Source of the DNA: Cryomorphaceae bacterium
GTDB taxonomy: Bacteria; Bacteroidota; Bacteroidia; Flavobacteriales; Schleiferiaceae
Assembly (NCBI GenBank): GCA_022565745.1
Contig: JAIUMB010000019.1
Location: forward strand, 1 to 21,095
Length of the DNA stretch: 21,095 nucleotides
Direction of reading: 5' to 3'
Shown here one piece after another: positions 15,654 to 21,095 of the stretch (positions are counted from its first letter, which is position 1; each line of letters opens with the position of its first letter). A program made the position numbers and the translations under genes. The notes below the pieces were generated by a model that did no database searches, was not told the DNA's origin, and worked only from the letters and a program-made list of their open reading frames with translations.

Positions 15654-17009
15654 TTAGTTTTTGGAGTTGGAGTAGATGATGAACACTTCTATGTTGTTTT
15701 CATTCTGTTTGTTGCCATTGAGAATAACGCGGTTGGCGTTGGAGTCTCCGCGTTGAGGTAATAACCCTATGGTCAAAGGTTTGTCGTGAATAATGGCATC
15801 CATCAAAAAGCGAGTGATGTTCATTTCATAATAGCCTTGGCGGAACGAACCGCGAATGACCTCACCGTTAAATGGCCAAAAATCATCGGATGTTGAGAAA
15901 TCAATAATAGGCTCATCATTCAGTGTAATGCCAATTAAATTTTGAGGTGCCTTGAACTGTCCTCGCGAACCTGGGGTGATAGGAATTCTTACCACTGCTT
16001 TGTTGATGCTCGTTATAGAATCTTTCAACGACATAAACTTGTCGATGGTGATATATGGGATAGGGCCACCCATTCCGGAACAGTAAATGAGATCCATACC
16101 CTCTGTGGTGTCTTGTAAGTGATCACGAGCGTTGGCATTACTTAAATCATGAGTATAATTCATGAAAAAGACATTGTCATTACCGGTAAGCAAGCGAAAT
16201 TGATTATTGGTTTGCAGCGTGTCGTCGTTAGAATAGTAAATTCTGATGGCTGTTTCCGGGCTAAAGGCGTCGAAATAGATAAAGCCATTTCCTGAAGTGG
16301 TGCGAATGCGAATACCTTTAAAGTACTCCAGAAAATTATCTAGTGTATTCAACTCTGGTGCTCCTGCAATGGCAGGTTGTAAAATTAGATTGTCAAAATA
16401 ATCATTATCAAGAGTGATGCGCAATGAAGGGATATCATTAGGGCTACTGGTATCCCCTGGAGCGGAGGCGTTTTTAAATGTAGGGACAACAGTCTTCACC
16501 CCCAATGGGAGTGCTTCTACTGGTAATTCATCTTTATTGGTGTGTAATTCATTGCGATCAACCTTTTCCGTCAGTCGGTGTATTTCAAATGTAAAAGGTT
16601 CGTTGAGGTTCCTCATAAAAGGAGGGTCTTCATATACCAAGGTCATTACAACCGAGTCAATACGCGGATTAGGGCCAAAGTCTGGAGCGGTAAGCTCAGG
16701 TCGCAATTGGGTAAACACACTGGCTTTGACTTCACCAAAATCATTGTCGTTGGTTTGTCCCACCACAAACCTAATGGCTTGAAAAGTGAAGATGGAGTCT
16801 CTGGATCGACTATAGGCCTTTACCCCGATATCGGCTTTAACGCCTGTAGTAAATCCTTCGCCATCAACCAGGTTGCTGCCTAAGCCTTCGGTTTCTTTCT
16901 CGCAACCAATCAACACAAATAAAGCCAACACAAGGCTGGCTTTAAGGAAAAGATCATTGGTCCATGCGTGGTGATTAAGCCACGCTTTCTTCGGTGACCA
17001 CTTCTTCAT
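15654..17009 (-). CDS. DUF4270-family lipoprotein
   Basis: 451 residues. A charged leader is followed by a lipoprotein signal, ASLVLALFVLIGCEKE (C36), so the protein should be anchored in the envelope. The early mature segment GLGSNLVDGEGFTTG and the VVMTLVY-like strand region, then EIHRLTEKVDRNE, are typical of DUF4270 proteins, which are confined to Bacteroidota and have no established function that I know of. The rest is beta-rich, without an enzyme motif. The ATG (17009) lies inside the upstream GT5-like gene (35-base overlap), and no Met or better start exists before the signal peptide, so the overlap seems real. The stop is six bases from glmS, so translation and transcription of the three genes are likely linked. 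DUF assignment is by recognition and not a search. Confidence 0.78.
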   Translation of the reverse strand: MKKWSPKKAWLNHHAWTNDLFLKASLVLALFVLIGCEKETEGLGSNLVDGEGFTTGVKADIGVKAYSRSRDSIFTFQAIRFVVGQTNDNDFGEVKASVFTQLRPELTAPDFGPNPRIDSVVMTLVYEDPPFMRNLNEPFTFEIHRLTEKVDRNELHTNKDELPVEALPLGVKTVVPTFKNASAPGDTSSPNDIPSLRITLDNDYFDNLILQPAIAGAPELNTLDNFLEYFKGIRIRTTSGNGFIYFDAFSPETAIRIYYSNDDTLQTNNQFRLLTGNDNVFFMNYTHDLSNANARDHLQDTTEGMDLIYCSGMGGPIPYITIDKFMSLKDSITSINKAVVRIPITPGSRGQFKAPQNLIGITLNDEPIIDFSTSDDFWPFNGEVIRGSFRQGYYEMNITRFLMDAIIHDKPLTIGLLPQRGDSNANRVILNGNKQNENNIEVFIIYSNSKN

Positions 17010-17796
17010 AAAACTTTTGGATTTTTTTCAAATCATCGACTTGATACTCGTAGTCAAGTACGGGTATTTGTTTTGACTCTATGGTTTTGCTGACCGATTC
17101 ACTCGGGTGACCAAGGCGGACAACGGCATCAGCGTTTTCGATACCTATGCTTTGTAAATGGTCAACGTGAAGATTGCTCAACATCGTTTTTGAAATGCCA
17201 TTGACACCGTCAAATGTCAAAATATCAGATATAGACTTACCACTTACAACATTTTCATAGGGGTAATTATAGCTGGAATACACAATTTTACTGTTGGAGA
17301 ATAAGGCATCGTCGCTATAGTATTGGCGGAGATAAATGGGAAGGAACGAAGCCATCCAGCCGTGACAGTGGATGATGTCAGGTGCCCAGCCTAATTTTTT
17401 AACCGTTTCAACCACGCCTTTGCAAAAGAAAATCATGCGGTGCTCATTGTCGTCAAACGCCTTTCCGTTTTCGTCAAAGTGGGTGTACTTTCTTTTAAAC
17501 AATTCTTCGTTGTCGATAAAGTAAACCTGCATACGCGCCTGTGGAACAGATGCAACTTTAATGATAAGCGGCATGTCGAGGTCGTTGATGACAATGTTGA
17601 TACCACTGAGGCGAATCACTTCATGCAATTGATGACGACGTTCGTTAATGACACCAAAACGAGGCATGAATACCCTTACTTCATTACCCATCTCGGTCAT
17701 TTTACGAGGGAGTTGAAGTGAAAGGTTTGATAAATCGTTTTCCGGAAGATAAGGGCTGATTTCTTGAGATACGTACAGGATTCTCTTTTTCTCCAT
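16975..17796 (-). CDS. Short glycogen/starch synthase-like (GT5 N-terminal domain) protein
   Basis: 273 residues from ATG 17796-17794 (KKRILYVSQEISPY follows directly). The sequence matches the N-terminal catalytic domain of GT5 glycogen synthases: VSQEISPY near the start, MGNEVRVFMPRFGVINERRHQLHEVIRL (about 36-63, quoted in part), VYFIDNEELFKR, and PDIIHCHGWMASFLPIYL, equivalent to the HAHDWH region. The usual K-x-GGL ADP-glucose loop near residue 15-20 is absent (ENDLSNLSLQ instead), and the whole C-terminal GT-B domain is missing; full GlgA is about 480 residues. A classic glycogen synthase reaction is therefore unlikely; a regulatory or altered transferase role is possible. It heads an operon with the DUF4270 gene and glmS and is divergent from panC. 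An upstream frame to 17871 would run past the promoter box and is rejected. Confidence 0.75.
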   Translation of the reverse strand: MEKKRILYVSQEISPYLPENDLSNLSLQLPRKMTEMGNEVRVFMPRFGVINERRHQLHEVIRLSGINIVINDLDMPLIIKVASVPQARMQVYFIDNEELFKRKYTHFDENGKAFDDNEHRMIFFCKGVVETVKKLGWAPDIIHCHGWMASFLPIYLRQYYSDDALFSNSKIVYSSYNYPYENVVSGKSISDILTFDGVNGISKTMLSNLHVDHLQSIGIENADAVVRLGHPSESVSKTIESKQIPVLDYEYQVDDLKKIQKFYEEVVTEESVA

Positions 17797-17831
17797 TGGG
17801 TCAAATCTTAGTGAGGAACAAATATAGACTG

Positions 17832-17839
17832 CAAAGATA
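17832..17839 (-). promoter_or_regulatory. -7 box for the GT5-DUF4270-glmS operon
   Basis: TATCTTTG on the minus strand is an exact TAnnTTTG box about 36 bases before the ATG at 17796. No TTG is found at 17-23 bases upstream, so the -33 element is weak or missing. It sits just before the panC promoter in a spacer of 101 bases, so the two promoters are back to back. Confidence 0.45.
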
Positions 17840-17847
17840 CAACTTTT

Positions 17848-17879
17848 TTGTGGGATATTAAATTTTACCAATAGATTTG
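17848..17879 (+). promoter_or_regulatory. panC-operon promoter, TTG-N21-TAGATTTG
   Basis: TTG at 17848-17850 (in a TTTTTTG run), 21 bases, then TAGATTTG at 17872-17879, an exact Bacteroidota TAnnTTTG box. Transcription would begin about 10-12 bases before the panC ATG at 17898, which also argues against the TTG start at 17877. Confidence 0.6.
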
Positions 17880-17897
17880 CCGATTGGAATATCCAAT

Positions 17898-18740
17898 ATG
17901 ATTGTTATCTCAAAAAAAACCGAAGTCCATACGGTGCTTGATAAAAAGCGACAAAGTGGATCAGCAATTGGCTTCGTTCCCACTATGGGGGCACTGCACG
18001 ACGGCCATTTATCTCTGATTCGAGAAGCCATGCGTGCTACCGATGAGTTATTGGTATCCATTTTTGTCAATCCCACTCAGTTTAATTCCTCAGCAGATTT
18101 AGATAAGTATCCACGTCAATTGGAAAACGACCTTTTGTTGCTGAAATCTGCCGCGCCCCACGCTATGGTCTTTGCGCCAGAAGTTGAGGAAATGTATCCG
18201 CCTAAAGAAGTGCGAAAGGCTTATGATTTGGGTGAGCTAGACGCCGTAATGGAAGGCGCAAGGCGTCCCGGGCACTTTCAAGGCGTGGCAGCCATTGTTG
18301 ATAAACTCTTTCAATTGAGCGGGCCGTGTAAAGCATTTTTTGGGGAAAAAGATTTTCAACAGTTGGCCATTATTCGCCATATGGCTGCACAATATCACCC
18401 AAATGTTGATGTGTATGGTGTTCCTACCAGGCGAGAAAGCGACGGTTTGGCAATGAGTTCGCGAAATATGTTGTTGACCCCAGTTTTCCGTGCAGAAGCC
18501 CCTGTTATTTACCAATCCATGCTAAGGTTTGCGCGCAATGTGCGTCAAGAAGGTATAGAAACTTGCCTTAAAGAATTTGTTGCATCCGTAGAGAAAAACG
18601 GCCTTCTTAAGGTCGAATATGCCGAAGTTGCACGCAATAAGGACTTGAAGCCTGTGAAAGAATTCGAAGATGATACCCGCTTTTTTACCGCGGTTTTTGC
18701 CGGAGATGTACGGCTTATTGACAATGTGTCGTTGTCGTAA
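17898..18740 (+). CDS. panC: Pantothenate synthetase (pantoate-beta-alanine ligase)
   Basis: 280 residues from ATG 17898 (MIVISKKTEV). PanC joins pantoate and beta-alanine using ATP, through pantoyl-adenylate, giving pantothenate for coenzyme A. The adenylate-forming motif FVPTMGALHDGHLSLI carries the HxGH signature (H34, H37). SIFVNPTQFN, the RRPGHFQGVA segment, FFGEKDFQQLAI and the final catalytic region GLAMSSRN are all present in order, and length is normal. It leads the operon panC-panD-UPF0104-radA. The beta-alanine needed is made by the next gene product, PanD. The upstream TTG at 17877 would overlap the promoter box, so the ATG is preferred. Confidence 0.97.
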   Translation: MIVISKKTEVHTVLDKKRQSGSAIGFVPTMGALHDGHLSLIREAMRATDELLVSIFVNPTQFNSSADLDKYPRQLENDLLLLKSAAPHAMVFAPEVEEMYPPKEVRKAYDLGELDAVMEGARRPGHFQGVAAIVDKLFQLSGPCKAFFGEKDFQQLAIIRHMAAQYHPNVDVYGVPTRRESDGLAMSSRNMLLTPVFRAEAPVIYQSMLRFARNVRQEGIETCLKEFVASVEKNGLLKVEYAEVARNKDLKPVKEFEDDTRFFTAVFAGDVRLIDNVSLS

Positions 18741-18748
18741 ATTATCAG

Positions 18749-18756
18749 TACTTTTG
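18749..18756 (+). promoter_or_regulatory. Possible internal -7 box before panD
   Basis: TACTTTTG matches TAnnTTTG exactly and lies 24 bases before the panD ATG, in the 39-base panC-panD gap. The nearest TTG (18732-18734) is only 14 bases upstream, shorter than usual. It could give extra expression of panD and downstream genes, or be chance. Confidence 0.3.
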
Positions 18757-18779
18757 CCCCCTCAAAAATAGATGGCCAT

Positions 18780-19130
18780 ATGAACATCGAGGTGCTCAAA
18801 TCAAAAATACATCGCGTAAAAATTACCGGTGCCGACCTCAATTATATTGGTAGCATTACCGTAGATGAAGATCTGATGGATGCTGCGCAAATTATCGAAG
18901 GAGAAAAGGTCTCCATCGTTAATGTCAATAACGGCGAGCGTTTGGATACATACGTCATCAAAGGCAATCGAGGTAGTGGTGAGGTTACGATGAATGGTCC
19001 CGCAGCTCGAAGGGTTCAGCCCGGAGACATCATCATCATTATTTCCTATGCCAGTATGCCGGTAGAAGAGGCAAAGCAATTTCGCCCGGCCATTGTCTTC
19101 CCCAACGAAACTACCAACCGTTTAAACTAA
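18780..19130 (+). CDS. panD: Aspartate 1-decarboxylase
   Basis: 116 residues. PanD decarboxylates L-aspartate to beta-alanine, the second substrate of PanC, and is made as a proenzyme that cuts itself between Gly24 and Ser25 to form a pyruvoyl cofactor. The cleavage site YIGSITVD and the preceding KIHRVKITGADLNY are clear, as are GERLDTYVI, the catalytic-region NGPAARRVQPGD and the IIISYASM strand. Length is slightly under E. coli PanD (126). It lies 39 bases after panC and 6 bases before the UPF0104 gene. The start is ATG 18780. Confidence 0.96.
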   Translation: MNIEVLKSKIHRVKITGADLNYIGSITVDEDLMDAAQIIEGEKVSIVNVNNGERLDTYVIKGNRGSGEVTMNGPAARRVQPGDIIIIISYASMPVEEAKQFRPAIVFPNETTNRLN

Positions 19131-19136
19131 ACTTAG

Positions 19137-20123
19137 GTGGCCAAATCTACTCCCAGAGCCTTTCTAACCTACGCATTGTTTTTAGGACTGGGCGGTGTTT
19201 TGTTTTACTTGGCTTTTCGACATACGGAATGGACAACGCTGATCAATGATTTTCGTTCGGTGCGATGGCCCTACTTAATCATTTCTGCGCTGATGGGCTA
19301 TTACGCCTATGTGGCCAGAGGATTTCGCTGGAATATGCTGCTGCACTCTATGAATTACAGCATGCGCTCTAAATGGAGCGCCGTTCACGGTATCGCCTTG
19401 GGGTATTTTTCAAATCTTGTCATTCCCCGCTCCGGTGAAGTGTTTCGCTGTACCGCCATGTACCGAGCCGAAGATATTCCGGTCAACAAACTACTTGGCA
19501 CGGTAATCCTTGAGCGATTGGTGGATCTCATGATGCTTGCTTTGTTGTTTTTTCTGGGTTTTGTTACCAATTGGAGCCATATGGTCGCCATGTTTTCGAA
19601 GAATGTCGATGCGAAGTGGGAGTTTCCTTGGGGTTTGGCTGTAGTAGGATTGGTAGTATTGTTGGCCGTTGTGCTTGTTGTTCGCCGCTTTCAACACAAC
19701 CCCCTTTTGTTGAGAATACGAAATTTTATTAAGGGCATCAGTGAAGGACTGCGCTCATTCAAACAATTGAGTGTGAAACAGCGATGGAAATTTGTGTTTT
19801 ATACCTTTCAAATTTGGATCATGTATTTCCTGATGGTTTACATTGTCTTTTTTGCCCTCGACAGCACAACGCACTTGACACTTTCCGATGGCGTGTTTTT
19901 GATGGTTGCAGGGAGTTTGGGCATGGTTATTCCCACGCCGGGGGGCATTGGTTCTTACCACTTTTTGATGATGACGGGATTGGCCTTTCTCGGGGTGGAT
20001 AAGTCTGATGGGATGAGTTTTGGTACCATCGTGCATACGACACAACTGGCCATGACACTGCTCGCAGGTTTGGTGGGTTTTTTATATTTGGCCAAAGTAG
20101 AAAAAAAACGGACGCATGGCTAA
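19137..20123 (+). CDS. UPF0104 / LPG-synthase-TM-type membrane protein
   Basis: 328 residues with about seven or eight membrane helices, for example TYALFLGLGGVLFYLAF (11-27), PYLIISALMGYYAYV, LMMLALLFFLGFV, WGLAVVGLVVLLAVVLVV, WIMYFLMVYIVFFAL and MTLLAGLVGFLYLA. Family landmarks include ARGFRWNMLLH, GYFSNLVIPRSGEVFR, LERLVDLMMLAL and the late MVIPTPGGIGSYHF. These belong to the UPF0104/YbhN group, related to the flippase part of lysylphosphatidylglycerol synthase; the soluble transferase domain is absent, so lipid movement or another membrane role is possible, but the substrate is unknown. The start is GTG 19137, preceded by TTAGG; no ATG lies before the first helix. The end overlaps the radA start by 8 bases. 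Confidence 0.85.
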   Translation: MAKSTPRAFLTYALFLGLGGVLFYLAFRHTEWTTLINDFRSVRWPYLIISALMGYYAYVARGFRWNMLLHSMNYSMRSKWSAVHGIALGYFSNLVIPRSGEVFRCTAMYRAEDIPVNKLLGTVILERLVDLMMLALLFFLGFVTNWSHMVAMFSKNVDAKWEFPWGLAVVGLVVLLAVVLVVRRFQHNPLLLRIRNFIKGISEGLRSFKQLSVKQRWKFVFYTFQIWIMYFLMVYIVFFALDSTTHLTLSDGVFLMVAGSLGMVIPTPGGIGSYHFLMMTGLAFLGVDKSDGMSFGTIVHTTQLAMTLLAGLVGFLYLAKVEKKRTHG

Positions 20124-21095
20124 GACAAAAACAGCTTTTATTTGTCAAAACTGCGGTGCTTCCTATGCCAAGTGGCAGGGTAAGTGCAACGCTTGTGGTG
20201 AGTGGAATACCATTGTGGAAGAGGTGGTGGAAAAAGGCGCAGGTTCGCAGCCCGCCTGGAGTAGAACGAGAGGTGGCGATAGCCGAAAACCTCAAGCACG
20301 TTCGGTAAATGAAATTCGCTTTGAAAAAGAAGAACGCCGTCTTACCGGTTTAGAAGAGTTTGATCGCGTATTGGGCGGGGGACTGGTTCCCGGTTCACTG
20401 GTTTTGCTCGGTGGCGAACCAGGCATCGGTAAATCTACTTTGATGCTGCAACTCGCGTTGCAAGCGAATGTTGGTAAGGTGCTCTATGTATCCGGCGAGG
20501 AAAGCGAAAAGCAGCTAAAAATGCGTGCCGATCGCATCGGAAAACCCAGCAATGAGTGCTTTATTCTCACCGAAACGTCAACCGGTAATATTTTGGCGCA
20601 GATGGAGCCGGTAGAGCCGGACTTGGTCATCATCGACAGTATACAAACCCTTTACTCTGATGCATTGGATGCCGCGCCGGGTAGTGTGAGTCAGATTCGT
20701 CACTGCGCTGCGGAGTTTTTGCAGTTTAGCAAAACCAGTGGCGTGCCGGTTATTTTGATTGGCCATATCACCAAAGACGGCAATTTGGCCGGACCAAAAA
20801 TATTGGAGCATATGGTAGATGCCGTCCTGCAATTTGAAGGCGACAGGCACCATATGTACCGTCTGTTGAGGGCGTCCAAAAACCGCTTTGGCTCTACCTC
20901 TGAATTGGGCATCTATGAAATGGTTAACTCCGGATTGCGCGAGGTAAAAAATGCCAGTGAGGCCTTGCTCAGCAGACGCGGGGATAACCTCAGCGGAAAC
21001 GCCGTAGCAGCCACTTTGGAAGGCATGCGTGCCATGCTCATTGAGGTGCAGGCGCTGGTGAGTACGGCAGTGTACGGCACGCCACAGCGAACCAC
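20116..21095 (+). CDS. radA: DNA repair protein RadA, 3' end outside window
   Basis: About 326 codons are visible from ATG 20116. RadA (Sms) is a RecA-like ATPase and helicase that promotes branch migration during homologous recombination and repair. The N-terminal zinc finger is complete (C10-x2-C13 and C24-x2-C27 in ICQNCGASY and GKCNACGEW). Walker A is GGEPGIGKST (99-108), Walker B is DLVIIDS (169-175), and the RadA-specific KNRFGS motif is at 255-260. The Lon-like C-terminal domain has started (LEGMRAMLIEVQALVST) and continues beyond the edge. It overlaps the UPF0104 gene by 8 bases and is the last visible gene of the panC operon. Confidence 0.97.
   Translation, partial: MAKTKTAFICQNCGASYAKWQGKCNACGEWNTIVEEVVEKGAGSQPAWSRTRGGDSRKPQARSVNEIRFEKEERRLTGLEEFDRVLGGGLVPGSLVLLGGEPGIGKSTLMLQLALQANVGKVLYVSGEESEKQLKMRADRIGKPSNECFILTETSTGNILAQMEPVEPDLVIIDSIQTLYSDALDAAPGSVSQIRHCAAEFLQFSKTSGVPVILIGHITKDGNLAGPKILEHMVDAVLQFEGDRHHMYRLLRASKNRFGSTSELGIYEMVNSGLREVKNASEALLSRRGDNLSGNAVAATLEGMRAMLIEVQALVSTAVYGTPQRT

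Noticed and set aside
1..21095. CRISPR array, tRNA or rRNA genes, insertion sequences, toxin-antitoxin or phage-defence system
   Set aside because: No direct-repeat array, cloverleaf-like sequence, transposase motif or defence-gene signature was seen on either strand; gaps between genes are short.

Overview
The window looks like a chromosomal segment of a Bacteroidota bacterium, most likely Flavobacteriales or a close relative. The evidence is the set of Bacteroidota-restricted families (DUF4270 lipoprotein, DUF4837 lipoprotein, a short GT5 glycogen-synthase-like protein next to panC), the panC-panD-UPF0104-radA gene order, and several exact TAnnTTTG (-7) promoter boxes, two of them with a TTG (-33) at good spacing. 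Species cannot be named from this sequence alone.

Layout. (1) 1-1712, minus strand: DNA topoisomerase I (topA), cut by the window edge at its 3' end. (2) 1922-2676, minus strand: a metzincin-like lipoprotein metalloprotease whose reading frame is split by a -1 shift exactly at an in-phase A AAA AAG heptamer. (3) 2934-6740, plus strand: a compact surface-polysaccharide operon (nucleotidyltransferase, Wzz-like co-polymerase, Wzy/WaaL-like polymerase or ligase, SAM methyltransferase), met tail-to-tail by an NAD-dependent epimerase/dehydratase (6689-7597, minus) with a 52-base overlap. (4) 7702-9458, plus strand: an outer-membrane barrel protein and a serine beta-lactamase-like lipoprotein joined by an ATGA overlap. 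(5) 9481-13691, minus strand: tatA-gatA-mltD-DUF4837, tightly packed. (6) 13800-17796, minus strand: a short GT5-like protein, a DUF4270 lipoprotein and glmS, again tightly packed. (7) 17898-21095, plus strand: panC-panD-UPF0104 membrane protein-radA, with radA cut by the window edge.

How the genes fit together. Most of the window is housekeeping: DNA topology and recombination (topA, radA), amidotransferase-dependent tRNA charging (gatA), twin-arginine export (tatA), UDP-GlcNAc precursor supply (glmS), peptidoglycan turnover (mltD) and pantothenate synthesis (panC, panD). The accessory part is roughly 1.9-9.5 kb: envelope proteins, the polysaccharide operon and the broken metalloprotease. 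No rRNA, tRNA, CRISPR array, insertion sequence or phage gene was seen, and no stretch longer than 300 bases lacks a gene. I found no clear new defence or mobile system. The best items for a second look are the frameshifted metalloprotease, the GT5-like protein that lacks key catalytic features, and the uncharacterised DUF4837/DUF4270 lipoproteins embedded in cell-wall operons.
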